The notes under the pieces are model-generated. The model made no database searches and had not been told where the DNA came from. It saw only the letters and a program-made list of their open reading frames with translations. The position numbers and the translations under genes are program-made. DNA of 64,000 nt from Strigamia acuminata (taxonomy: Eukaryota > Arthropoda > Chilopoda > Geophilomorpha > Linotaeniidae): the NCBI GenBank assembly GCA_949358305.1, contig OX442314.1:13881060-13945059 (forward strand), read 5' to 3'. Shown in pieces: positions 25,669-37,438 of this stretch; positions within the stretch are counted from its first letter, which is position 1, and each line of letters begins with the position of its first letter.

Positions 25669-28223
25669 TCAATTTTTAAATGTCCGGACATTTTATCGTC
25701 TGACAAAACATCCGAAACTAGGACATCTGGTCACTCTGCTAAAAAAATTATTAACTACTAGGACGGCCTGTTACTGTTAGATATTCAAAACAAATCCATG
25801 TAAATCTGCTAAAATTACAGTGTGTGCCTAGTCCTGGTTTTCTCATTTTTTAGAGTTAATATTGTGCCAGATTACATGGTTAGATGGCAGCAGTGGTTTA
25901 AGAGCGGTGGAAAACAAAAAAAATGTATTAATATTTTTTAAAGCTAATTATCATAAGATTTTATTAATATTTTAAGCAAATGTTTTTCTTGAGTTACAAG
26001 GAGTTATGAGATTCACAAATCTTTGATAGTACAAAGTTTCCTCGAGTGAGGGCCTCGTCGATGCTTGATGGCGAAATGATCTACTTTCAAAAACGGACAT
26101 TAGACGGCGCCAGCTTGTAATGTGCCATCTGTTGGCTTTTTGCGAGAACTTGAGGCTTTACTTATTCATTAGGAAGCTGTAAATAAAATAAGAGCTGACT
26201 TTTAGGAAGATTAGAGTTGAATTTGTTTAGAAACTTCTCTTTACACCAATTTAATTTTTTCATGGCTGGAGTAGGTTATTAGAAATATGACACATGTTTA
26301 AATTTATAATAACGAATCCCTCGCCGTCTCTTCCGGCATGGGATAACAAGCCAGCGGAAAAGCAGCATCCGCTGTAACCATAGCAACACGTCCCTCGCTC
26401 CAATATCAATAAGAATGACACAGAGTCTCGACGAATGGAATAAGGGATCTTGAATATAATTCGGCGCATCGCGTCTGATCAGACATTAGTTGGAACGAAG
26501 CAGAATGTTAATGCTGCTCCTCTTGACACTGAAGAATCTTGACATAGTTTCCCAAGTAATATGCACATGTATTTTCCGTCACACAACAGAGGCAGGCCAG
26601 GGAGTGACATGGAGCGTTTATTGAGATTTTCTCTGATAACCCTCCAGGCAGCTTTTACTGCCATATTTACTGCGATGACTCATGCTGGCTGTGATCATTT
26701 TTATGGAGGAGGGGTGTCACTAGCAACATAAAATTGACCCGGTGAAAATACACAATTCACCCTTCCATAGCGAAAAAAATCGTTTTTCACGTAAAATTTC
26801 TGCTTTTTGTGCGGTAAATGTCAAAATAAAAAATAAAATATTTCAAAGGAAAAAAATTTTGTTTAGAAAGGCGCTTTATGTTTGAAAGGAAACAAATTTT
26901 GGATTGTAAATTGATGAGAATTGATGAAAAGGATGAATTATGAATTATATGGAATATTAAAATGTATAAGTTCATACGTTAATAAGTTTATTTAAATGAA
27001 ATAGTCGGGTAATGGCGGTTGAAGAAGATGTGATACTTGAAAAAATGAGTAAAATGGGTTCTCTGTTTTTTCTGTCGTTACGTACACGTCCCGATCTACA
27101 ATATGCAATTAATTATAATATTCCAGGTTTATTTTATTTGCCATTTACTAGTAAATCCCAAAACTAAACTGTAAAGACACAAAATCGAAGGAATCTTTCA
27201 CATTCGTAGTTAAGGTTTGTTTTGTCTTCTGTTTTTGCTGCTTATATAAACAGAAGCTTTGAGAATGTATAAAAAATGTCGCAATTGATTTTATTTTTTA
27301 AAATTTTTTTTTACATTAAAAGTTGAAGAAATTTAAAAATTCGATAAAATCAATTGCGAGACTTTTTGCCGGACATTCAGAACATTCCTGCCGATAGTAA
27401 TTTTCTTGCAATAACTTGACCCTTGAATGAAGAAGGCTCAGCATAGAAAATTGTATTGTTGTATGCCCAAAATTCCTAAGATTTTTGTCCCAGAAAATGC
27501 CTCTAAACAAGTTGACTTTTGGCATTTGTTGATCTTTTTCCGCGTCATTTAAGGTCGGCCAATTGAATTCGCTACTCTAGAGCATCACCAGAAAACAAAA
27601 ATTAGATAGTTTAAAAGAAAATATTTATCTGAATTAATATTTGGGCAAAATGATATGTTGTTGGAGGAGAAATCACCAATAACCTTTTTCTGGTCAGTCA
27701 ACCTTAATAAAATGCAGTTAGCTTAAGGTTACTCAATTTTGATTATGTTGACATTATTTCTCTTTCAAACGAAGAGTTGATTAAAGTTGGCACAATGCGA
27801 CCAGCGAATCCCACGCTCACAGCGCACCGACACATGAGATTACAAATCAAAGGGTCGGACGCTGTTTTACCATCGAAAAAATGATAAAAACCTCAAAGAA
27901 AAACCATTAGCCATTGTCATAAAATGTGTGGCAATATCCATTGTTAATAAAGACGGAGACGTGTGAGATTAGCAACAGATGGCGGTGCCCTCATAATAGA
28001 AAGTTATGCGGAATTAACAATAGATGGAGATATAAAAATCATGGCGGACAGGCAAGATGGCGAAATGCATACACTATATAAGGCTCATTCGCATTCACAA
28101 AGTAATTTATACAAAAAAGCATTTTAAACAACACATTCACAGCTTGTTTATATTTTTTAAGTGAAACTTCTTTTGGCGCAGTAGTGATTCCATACCAGAA
28201 ATGACGAATGAGTGACAGAGGCG

Positions 28224-28378
28224 CAGTGCTGGACTGGCCCGGCGGGCTACCGGGAGTTTCCCGGTAGCCCGTGACCGCTGTGGCCTGTCGCGGCCCACTG
28301 TGGCCTGTCCTGACTTCATTAATTGTGGCCCGGACACTCAGATTTCCAGGCAATAAATTTGTTCCCAGTCCAGCCCTG
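28224..28378. mobile_element. hAT MITE with perfect 8-bp duplication
   Basis: The 155-bp element begins CAGTGCTGGACTGG and ends in the inverted CCAGTCCAGCCCTG. It is flanked on both sides by the identical 8-mer CAGAGGCG (28216-28223 and 28379-28386). The TIR and 8-bp duplication are diagnostic of hAT. Inside is a perfect 13-bp hairpin (CGGGCTACCGGGA at 28243-28255 with its complement at 28259-28271) and a repeated CTGTGGCCTGTC. It is much more GC-rich than its surroundings. Non-autonomous, no transposase. Confidence 0.85.
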
Positions 28379-28598
28379 CAGAGGCGATGTAATAATGAGG
28401 GAGAGGTGGAGAACAATACAAACACACGGCGGTGAGGGGAGGGGTGGAGAACAATGCAGGACAATTGATAAAGTTATTAACACGTTTGTTATTTGGTGTT
28501 AACATCTATTTTCGAATAGATCTTTGGAAAAATGAGGTTAGGTGATATGACCATGTGATCGTAACAATGGTTGCCCTCCTTCTGTGAGACAAACCATT

Positions 28599-28644
28599 GC
28601 GGAGCCAAACTGCATTATGTCATAATTTCCCAATGGTCTGTTGA
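28599..28644 (+). repeat. 46-bp dispersed repeat, copy 2
   Basis: Near-identical to 25623-25668. Here it is bracketed by ACCATTG (28593-28599) and CAATGGT (about 28631-28637), so this copy looks like a small palindromic unit. Confidence 0.7.
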
Positions 28645-29680
28645 GGGTGCCATTACAGTGACATCATATTCTTGATTTTGTTGGTTAGCGTGGTTATGGG
28701 CCTAACGATATTGTCAAAGGGAAAACAACTGAAACACCGAACACATGATAATTTCACTTATGTGAAGAAGTTTCTCTTCTACTAGTCAAAATGTAAAAAA
28801 AAACTGCCTGTCTCTATCTATCTTCAAAGATGGTGGCTCGTTTAGTCTGTTTTTAGTCGCAGTGGGCAACAACAAAACATGTTTAACGACCATACAAGTT
28901 ACACATGAATGCACCTGCTGCAACAACTCCACTCAATTTGTTTGTCGAGAAATATAAAATGTGTGGCGCCAGTTTGCATCGACAATATCTATCAAGATGG
29001 ATGTCATTGATAAGGCAAAGCATATCTTTACTGTATATCCGAGTGGAGTTTAAAACTTCTCCGAGGAATTTATAACTGGGCACCGTTTTAATGTCTGCCT
29101 TTAGGGTCGAATCATGAGTTTGACATGATTTACACAAGGCCCTTCTCCCTGTGGAAATAAATTTAGATAGCTAGCACCTTTACCCAAGGTCTGGTTTGTT
29201 GTTGATGTGAGTCTTTCAACGTGCCTAATTAGGCTTAAGTCTTAGTTGGCGGTGCTGAAGGAGTAAATTGGGCATTTTGTAATTGCGGCAAGAGTTTGAT
29301 TGCATTACGGTTGTGTTGGTTATTGAATTTACTTGTCATCGGATGAGTTAAAATGATTGTGCAAGCACTGAATAATTGAATACTTTCGCCAAAGAGGCGA
29401 AGGTTATAAGATTCATTTGAGTATACAACACACACGTGCAATCCTTTCAGCACCAGTAGTCACGATCTCAGTCGACTGAAGTGGACTGAAGAAGAGGAAC
29501 GGATCGGACAAGGGAAAGGTTCGGCCAGGCAGTGTAATAAACTTTTACGGCTCGCCGATTTCATGGCTAATCAAAGCTTTAAATCATTGAAGGAACAATT
29601 TTTTTTTTGGCGGTGGTTTCTGCAATGACTGGTCAATGAGGATATTTTTATTTGCACGTTAAACTTGCACGTGACGTGGT

Positions 29681-29705
29681 TTTTTTTTTTTTTTTTTTTT
29701 TTTTT
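29681..29705. repeat. Poly(T) tract
   Basis: An uninterrupted run of about 25 T. It generates spurious Phe- or Lys-rich open frames on both strands. Confidence 0.9.
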
Positions 29706-30499
29706 CTTTCTCTCGACGCTTTTTGCACATTTTTTCTCCCGGTTGCAGCACTTTTGTGTCATTATGTTTTCTTATCATACGGCGGCTATGATTACTCAAT
29801 TAAGAAATGGTTTTTTGTTGTTCGGTGCGTGGGATAAGGTTTGTTCGTGCTGAGGTTTCATAAGTTAAACTTAGGGAAAAATGGGTGTCGTTGGTTTAAT
29901 TACAGTTTAGATGATAATTATGTAGATAGTGTGCTTGTTTATGACGGATTTGGTAGCGGAACTCGTGTTTTGGGCTTCACGAATGTGGGAAAATAATAGA
30001 ATTTGAGATTTGTGCAATAATGTGATTTTTATCTGTACGTAGTGAACCGTTATTGTTGTGCTGCTTGCTTTGTCAAGTGATTGAGATGGAATAAAGGTTT
30101 AAAGTTTATGATACCAATAAAGTATGTTGTTGTTGATGAACTATCTCTTTTTTTTTGGTTCTCGGGACGGACATTAAAATCTGTGCGTTTGGTCTATCTA
30201 AAGTTGCTTTATTTCGTTCAGTGTTTTCACCTTCTTCTTAGAAAGGCATTTTTAGATTTTTAATTTCCTGTAAAAGTGTCGGTATGAAATGGAAAACTTC
30301 ACCATAGAAACCAACAGTAATATCCAAAATTCAATCAATTCTTTACATTTCAATATATTCAATATTATTTTACATTTATTAGTTGCCAAATACATAATTC
30401 CTTGTTTGATTTTATTTTTATTTTTGTGTAAAAATGTATAAATTTTTTTAATTAAAAAAAATATTCATTAATTATTTTTAATTTCCTTTGTCGTTTCAG

Positions 30500-30562
30500 C
30501 TCGCTGAGTTGGAGCACCGTGTGATAGATGCAGAAGCTCGTGCTGAAGAAGCCGAAGAAAAG
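30500..30562 (+). CDS. PLEKHH: PLEKHH/MAX-1-like gene, coiled-coil exon
   Basis: A 63-nt exon between acceptor CTTTGTCGTTTCAG and donor AAG|GTAGAG, phase 0 at both ends, 21 codons beginning LAELEHRVIDAEAR and ending EEAEEK. It is strongly helical and charged with heptad spacing, and joins in frame to 59002-59139. The ELExRVIDAExxAE pattern is what I recall from the N-terminal coiled coil of vertebrate PLEKHH1/PLEKHH2, relatives of nematode MAX-1. In those proteins the coiled coil precedes two PH domains, MyTH4 and FERM. The protein is thought to act as a phosphoinositide-binding cytoskeletal or signalling scaffold; MAX-1 functions in motor axon guidance. The exon and frame are seen directly; the family assignment rests on short similarity from memory. 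The preceding segment was not found in this window. Confidence 0.75.
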
Positions 30563-31381
30563 GTAGAGATAAATTCTTATCATGTTTTATATTTATAAGA
30601 TTAAACTAAAAGAGAAAAAAAGAAAGTAAAGAAGAGATTATGTTACCTTGTGAAATTGAGTAAATTTGGTTTAGTGCTGGAGTCTGCATCTGAGGGATGT
30701 AATTACATTTGGGATGGCGGACAAAAGATGCTGGAACCTAAATCTAGTCTTCATCTAGTCTTCAATTTGCCAGCACACACTGCCGAGGTGTTTGTTTGCG
30801 TGTTGTTATCTGCGACTGTGGCTGTTGTCACATTTCCATTGCACGCTACACATTTTACTTTTCCCTTTCTCAAGTCAACATGGTTTAACAACTGTTTAAA
30901 GTCTGTTTAGTCAGACATTTGGCTTGTCAGGGAATATTTCCAGAGTGATTAGGCTTTTTTCCTTTTTATTATAAATACATTTGACTCAATAGAATATATA
31001 AATTTTGTAAATTTGGTAAAATTTTGATGGATTATTAAATTTTTGAGTATACTCTGATTTACAAAACTTCCTTCAAACTCACATTAGCTATTGACCTGTC
31101 CACAGCCATTGCATCATGTATACAAATGAATAATAGAAAAGTAGTTTGGAAGCGCACCTATCGACAACAAGAGGACGTTGATTGAAAATAGCATCGTAGT
31201 GGCTACTTTTTTTCGGCCCGTATATAAAAAAATGCAGACGACGTGAAATAATGAAACAACTCCTATATTAATAAAACTTAAAACTTATCTCAAGTGTAAC
31301 AAATGGTTTCTTTACTTGCGTTTAAAATGCATTGTTGTGTCCAAGTTTTTAACAAAACAAGGATTTTTCTTGGGATCTACA

Positions 31382-31713
31382 GGCCGGCTAGCATATTGGC
31401 AGAACCTTGGACGAACACTAGTGTTAGTGTGTTAGTGTGTTTTGGCAACAACGGTGGCCAGGAGTGACTAATGACTCAATAACTTGAAAATCACCGTCTA
31501 ACCTAACTTGACCTGACCTGACCTAACCTAACCCAACCTAACTGAGTCACACAAAGCAAAACACAGCAAAACAAATCAAACTAGCAAGCAAACAGATGAT
31601 AAATTCAAAAATTTTAAAGCAGAATTATGATTTTCAAGTTATTGAATCATTAGTCACTCCTGGTGCATTGTTGTAGCTGAAATCGGGTATGTTCTGCCAA
31701 TATGCGGCCGGGC
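31382..31713. mobile_element. Palindromic element with CCTAA-rich core
   Basis: The ends share GCATATTGGCAGAAC in inverted orientation. A second, nearly perfect inverted pair lies inside: 31458-31493 against 31628-31663, 35 of 36 bases, starting CCAGGAGTGACTAATGA. Between these arms is a run of CCTAA/CCTGA units (31497-31544). The element is 332 bp and non-coding. The target duplication is unclear. Superfamily unknown. Confidence 0.7.
31497..31544 (-). repeat. Interstitial CCTAA (TTAGG complement) tract
   Basis: About nine CCTAA-like pentamers, some as CCTGA or CCCAA. It is the complement of the arthropod telomere unit TTAGG, too short and degenerate to be a telomere, and sits inside the palindromic element. 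Confidence 0.75.
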
Positions 31714-31876
31714 TATGCAGTAGCGCCACTGAAATATGACGTTTTCATGACATTCTTGAGCCTCAGCAACATCAAAGGAACCGACACCAAGTTACCATTC
31801 TGTTTGTTTTATTCTGTGGTGATATGCCCAACCAATGGGAGCTTGTCATAAGTTCTCTGAAACAGAGAATGCTATA

Positions 31877-31964
31877 CAGTGAACCCCTTTTAAATCTGGC
31901 GTAGCCAGGTACACCAAAAGAGCACGGTCTAGCTAGAGGAATGCTCAGTCTAGAGAGTCCACTG
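31877..31964. mobile_element. Tiny pogo/mariner-like MITE (88 bp)
   Basis: Starts CAGTGAACCCC and ends in inverted GAGTCCACTG. It is flanked by TA at 31875-31876 and 31965-31966. The CAGTGRA terminus plus TA duplication is typical of pogo/Tigger-type elements. The interior is a short imperfect palindrome (GGTCTAGCTAGAGG region). Confidence 0.6.
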
Positions 31965-32763
31965 TATTTAATTATTTGACAATTAAAAGTTTTTAGTAAA
32001 GGACTCAGGGCCTCTGCCACAAGAGTAAATCCAGCCCTGGCTTAAAAGGCAACCTGCGAGCGAAATAACCAACAATGGGCCTTTTTATGACTAATTTGAG
32101 AATTTTTGGTCCAACATATCCAAATTCTTGATAATTCTTTTTACAAATTTTAGAATTTTTGCAAGCACTTTTCTTTTAATGTGGTACTGTTAGCGTAATT
32201 AAGAAGATCGAAAGTAAACTTTGAAAAATAAATAGCAATTGGATTGTTATCTAACATTTTAATTTGTTTTCAAAGTTTGGCGATCGTAAGTGTCAAGAGA
32301 GACTCTTCACCTGGTTTATTTACATCTTTTAAAATTGGCAAGATAATTGCTGTTGCCAGGTTTATTTCACACTCTCTCAACCGGGCTTAAGTCAAAGGCA
32401 GTGGCATAAATAAAATAGGCTATAAATTTCCCTTCAAGTCTCTAGTTTTGACAACACAATTGGTATAAGTTGAAAACAAGATGTATATGAATTTTCACAC
32501 ATGGAAACAAAGATATTGCTTACAAGTTAGCATCAGTAATTGTTGTTTATTTTAATTCCAGCACTTACTGCTAAAATAGTTAGTATGAACGTTATAATGG
32601 GATTTAATGTAATGGGTAAGTAGTAATGGGATTAAATTATTTGTACACTATTTTCCCTTATTTTTTACACTAAAAATTCCTGACTTTTACACTAAATTTC
32701 TGAATATCACCACTATTTTCCCTTATTTCTACACAAAATATATTCATACACATCAAGGACTGG

Positions 32764-32795
32764 TTTAGGTTAGGTTAGGTTAGATTAGGTTAGGT
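32764..32795 (+). repeat. Interstitial TTAGG tract
   Basis: About six TTAGG units with one ATTAGG variant, in the orientation opposite to the CCTAA tract 1.2 kb upstream. Interstitial telomere-like repeat. Confidence 0.8.
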
Positions 32796-35700
32796 AGTTG
32801 TTACATATTTAGCGTCGTTAATATCATCAAGCAATATTTAATTATTCATATTCGAGATGTGCGCATTGAAATAGATGTTAGTTCGTATTCTGTGCAAAAG
32901 ATGGGCATGAAACTTGAAAGGATACTATTTTACGAGTGCAGGTGGTGTCTGCGATTGGACTGCTCGGCATAAGTTGTTTGAGATCAAGTTTTGAATAGGA
33001 TTTCGATAATCCGACACTTCGATTATAGCATTACTGGTAAGTCTTTGCATTTGATTCGATGGGACATTCGCTTTCAAAATTGGATTTTGAACGTGGAAGT
33101 GTTCGTACTAGACCAAGACATTTAGAGCAACGGATACAATTTTGCTTTTTAACTAAAAATTTTAGTTTAATTAAATTTTTTTTTATGTGATTTGAATGAG
33201 TTTTTATATTTTATATTTTGTTAGTTCTTAGGGTTATTTTATCATGTCATACGATTGCTAATCACTTTGAAATTAGAATAACGATATGAACATAAGTGAC
33301 ATTAATGTTGACGCTTGAATGAAAGTTGCAGGCGGAATCCGCCATTAAAATTGCTTAATTTACTGCTATTACGGTATAAAGTGGTGCAAATTTATGGGTT
33401 TTTCGGTAATATATGACTGCAAAATGTGTTAAAATTAATTTTCACAGCGCTTGATTAAAAATTATCTGTTCAACACTACTGCGAAATGTGTGTGCACAGA
33501 ATTCTAGTTATTAAGCCTAGGTTTGAAAACAAGATTATTACTAGCTTAAATCATCTAAGCTTGATTTGAAACTCTTTTAAAGGTTAGGCTGGTCGCGTAC
33601 AATTTCCCACAGTGGTTTGTGTACTGGTGACAATGATCCAACTGCAAATGGAATAAATATCTAAGTGGAGACTTGTTTGGAATTGGAATTGTCTATTTGA
33701 ACGTTTGAAACATTTTCTATTGCACCTTTGAATGTGACATCTGTCACATCTTTTATAACTGATTAAATAAACAAAAGTGTTCTTCCGGTTCTTTCATTCA
33801 CGAAACCACCGAATATTGCGAATAACACCTTTAAATCATGTAAAGTTGCTACTTTATTCAGAATGTTTTGAATAGAAAACTTTGCTGTATCGCTAGTTTT
33901 ATGTTAATAGGTTAACATGGGAGTCATGGCTTGTCCTATGTACATGGATTTTCAATTTTTTTGTGGGTGTAAAAGAATTCTATTGGCACATTGTTTGATC
34001 TGAAGTTTATTAGCGATTCTGTCGTGTTAATCAGAGAAAATTTCACATTTTCAAGCATTTTTATTAATTGCAACTCACGGGGCTTAATTTTCTTAATTTG
34101 TTTGCGGTTAAATAAAACTCGCAGCCTAGCTGTAACCATGATGATACTTTGTAATTTATACCTAATAAATTTCACTTATTAAATGCTGGATTGAAGACTT
34201 CAAATTAAAACCAGTACGGTAAAATATAAATAAAATTAATTGGCTGCGAATTTATAGCTCTTTGCACTTACTTTAGCAGTACAGGCTTATAGTTGCAGCA
34301 GCGTGTGATCACATTAAATTTATGACGCGAATTTTTTCCATCAGCTTGGTGAAGATGTCCAAAAAATTACTTGATTACTGTAGGAAGGATGTTGTGACAA
34401 GAGGAAGTGCTTAAATATCTTATTTTCATGCTGGAGGCTGTTAATTACCATACCTTGGCAGTTCTCCAAGTCCATTGCTCTAGAATAACAAATTCAGAGT
34501 AAAGTGCTACAAGTCCTACGATTGTTCAAACGTGAAACGACTTTAATCATTTATTAAATGACTTGTTTCGTGTCTTTAATGCGAAATATATCGTGGAAAT
34601 ATTTTTTATTTTTTATTTTAGTTTTTTGGTATTCAATTTGTTGAATAACTTGACCACACATTACGGTATCCTAAGTGTTGACCACTGGATTTTAATGCGG
34701 TGTTTGATAATGTTAAACCAATCCTTAGGTTTAGGAGAAGGGCTTATTTTGGTGGAATTGCCAAATGAAAATGCAATCTGCAATGAATAATGATAATCAT
34801 CTTTAATTTTTTTAATTCAATGGTTGGTAATAATACGTTAATTGCATCATTCTACTGGGTTCGAGAGCTATTGTGCGTAATTGGGAAGTTTGTTCTGGTT
34901 TGTGTGGAGATTTAAATCGAAGTATTGAAGGTGAGATTTCGGATTTGGATAGTAGAGCTGCATTTAATAAGGTGTTTTAGGCAAACTAATGTGTGTATGC
35001 AAATGTTGTGGGGGAAATGTGAACTATATTTAATTTATTCAAAGTAACGTAGCTGTAAGGAACTTGTCGCAGTGTTTTCATTGACATTAATTGCCACAAT
35101 ATCATTTTTGAAATGTCAACAAATTAGTTTGTATTTGCAGTATATATTTACAAGTCGGTTGTACTCGTATATTATAGGTTTACATTTGAAAATGTAAACA
35201 TTTTTACTTTTTCTCAGCATCACTAGGAAATTGCAATGTGTTTTGGTAATGTTTGTCCATGAAAATCTTACCTAGTTTCAGTATTCCATTGAAGATGATC
35301 ATTACCTGGTCACAGTTTTCCAGAAAATAGTCATCCGGGTGACGTCACATTGTTGACATGTTGTTTGTACGCAGTGCATTGTGGATGATTAAAATTTGCT
35401 CGTGAAATGACATCACCTTTATTTAAAAACTAACATGACGTTAGTTTTCCAAAATTCGAATTTGCACTTCATACACAACAGTTTGAAAGCGGTTTGTAAA
35501 GATACAGAATCATCATTGTAAAATAAAGAAATACAATGAATACGCATTGATTTAACGTTTTAAAGTAATTTCAGCAAGATACACGCTTTAACCGCTGTTT
35601 ACATCGGTTTCTACTTGCGACTTGACTTATTAATTAAATACCTTTTAACTATTAAAATAATTTATATACCGAAGGAGTTTTATCTTCATTGGTTAAACAT

Positions 35701-36715
35701 GGAGCTGAGGACCATTTGAGGGTTAATTCTGCAAGCTCAAACGCCAAACGTCCAGCTCGTTCATTCTGATCCCATTTGGATCTAATTGAAATTCAATTTG
35801 AATTATTTGTCAGTGAACCTCGTTGTAAACTTGCAGACAATAAACCATGCTGGAATCGAGTAAATTGATACAGATTGCTCTACCGATCTGCGATGTGGTT
35901 TACTGTGAAAATCGTGCAATCAATTGCCTTAATTAATATTTCCGTTTCGTTTTTAAAATTTATTTTTAATTTTATTGATTGGATAGCGAGAAGAGAAAAA
36001 AAAAATAGATGGAATTTAAAATAGATAGCCTCATCCATTTTAAGGTATTGAGTTTTGAACATTTCAATGAAAAATAGCAGTGGGATTTGGCTATTCGGGA
36101 ATGTCGATGGGTTCTAAAAGTAGATTCATGAATTCGTGAGGCGATGTAATGTGTCAAAGAAGTGGAATAATTTTTGCGGAGATTTTTAATGTTTCTGAGT
36201 TTGTTGGGAAAGGGGGGGGGGCAAAGGAGTAACTTGTTTTATTTTAATTTAATAAAGCACATTGGTCTCGGGGGCAATTGGGCGCGTTAAGAGAGGTGAA
36301 ATATAAATCAAATTTTAAATTTTACTTTGTTGTTTAAGTAAAAAAATTTTATATCAAATAAAATTGGAATTTAGAAAATTTGTTATCATTCTGAGGAAAC
36401 TGAATGGAATTGTTTTTATCATGTTAAGATAATTTTTATAAGTTTTTATTGTTATTACTATTACTGATGTTAAAAAGAAGTAAAAAATGCGTAGATTTGT
36501 GGCAAAGGCTAATTGAACTTTGCGCATTTAATGAGTGTGAAACATGAGACCAACTAATGAAGATTAATTAGTCTTAAATCGTAATCGTATATGTATTTTG
36601 ACAGCATGTGATATGTTTCATCATGTTTCGCATATTTTCAAATTTGCTCCACTCGGTCTTTCCCTCATTTATCAATCTGTAAACAGAAAATTATTACGTA
36701 GTTTCGAAAAAATAT

Positions 36716-36735
36716 GAAATAAAATAAAATAAAAT
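36716..36735. repeat. (AAATA)n microsatellite
   Basis: Four tandem AAATA-type units. Simple repeat. Confidence 0.75.
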
Positions 36736-36976
36736 CCACTTGGCAACACAAAACACTTAAAAAAAAAACAATTTCGATCCTTAATCTACTGAAAACCTCT
36801 TCCCCAACGAATCAATATGCTTGAAAATTGCTAAGACAAAAATTCAATTTTTTTTTTGCCCCTTTTTCTTTTCCTTTTAACTTCTATTCCAGTTGAAAAC
36901 CCCCACAAACACAATTCATCTCTTGTTTTTTTTAACATGGGTCATAATCCGTACTTTTCTTGTCAGTTGATGTATT

Positions 36977-37010
36977 CTGATTGGTTATTGAAATTAGCTA
37001 CCATGGCAAC
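36977..37010. promoter_or_regulatory. CCAAT box plus X-box upstream of CpG-rich island
   Basis: CTGATTGGTT at 36977-36986 is the reverse of AACCAATCAG, a full NF-Y-type CCAAT box. GCTACCATGGCAAC at 36997-37010 fits the RFX X-box consensus RYYNYYN(1-3)RRNRRC at every position. They lie about 70-110 bp before a CpG-rich stretch (from about 37080) that ends in a start codon and splice donor. A C/T-rich tract (37043-37072) follows. No TATA box is visible. The motif matches are direct; use as a promoter is inferred. Confidence 0.5.
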
Positions 37011-37079
37011 ATGTCATCTCATTAAACATTGATTTTTGAGCATCCCCATCCCCCTCTCCCACCTCTACCCCCATAGATT

Positions 37080-37438
37080 GCGCGCGTGTGTATTGTGTGA
37101 TGTGTGTGTATTGTGTGGGGAGCACGCGGGGAGTGCACACTGCTGCCTGTGCTGTTTCTAGCCTCTCTTCAATGTAGTAAGCGATTTTTATTGAACCGTG
37201 TGCCGTCTGCACTCTACTCGGGCCCCTGTTGCCTGCGTGCCTCCGCCGTGAGTGGATACTGTACGTGTGTGTGTGAGTGTGTGTGGTGTGTGGAGCTGCG
37301 CGTGCTGGATGTTGCCCGTAGTAGTCAGAGCAAGCAGCTGCAGCAGCTAGTTGGGTGTGTGCCCGAGTCTCGCTCTTCACTCTGGGCTCAATACCATTTG
37401 ATTTCCGTCTGGTTGAATGTTGTTGGATCTAAAGTTCG
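37080..37438 (+). promoter_or_regulatory. CpG-rich 5' UTR/promoter island
   Basis: A GC-rich block with many CpG and GT repeats (GCGCGCGTG, CACGCGGGG, TGTGTGTGAGTGTGTG), unlike the AT-rich flanks. It lies directly upstream of the 37439 start codon and ends at its donor. Most likely core promoter plus 5' leader of an internal promoter. The transcription start cannot be fixed from sequence. Confidence 0.45.

Larger units (their letters stand above)
24684..25738. mobile_element. Composite hAT-like element with foldback core
   Basis: The outer ends CAGGATGACCAGAT and (reverse complement of the right end) CAGAGTGACCAGAT match at 12 of 14. The flanking 8-mers CTTTAAAC and CTAAAAAA fit the nTnnnnAn hAT duplication pattern but match at only 5 of 8. 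Inside lies an almost perfect 180-bp inverted repeat (24930-25109 against 25336-25517) around a 226-bp spacer. The 46 bp at 25623-25668 recur at 28599-28644. There is no coding capacity beyond short frames. Outer-boundary assignment is less certain than the foldback. Confidence 0.6.
5223..30499 (+). other. Large intron block, about 25.3 kb
   Basis: If 5154-5222 is an exon, this is its downstream intron. I find no supportable exon inside it. It contains a (GT)8 run at 6418-6433, G-rich DNA at 6853-6870, nested hairpins at 10423-10507, a dispersed repeat at 12571-12655, miniature transposons at 15181, 22414, 23185, 24684 and 28224, a GAGAGT microsatellite at 19385 and a T-run at 29681. Longer open frames, for example about 154 codons on the minus strand at 5532-5996, are low-complexity and lack recognisable domains or splice context. 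Confidence 0.6.

Noticed and set aside
28039-28464. Minus-strand open frame of about 141 codons
   Set aside because: Runs through the GC-rich hAT MITE at 28224; a by-product of the transposon.
32764-32795. TTAGG run as a true telomere
   Set aside because: Only about six units, embedded in intron sequence on both sides.
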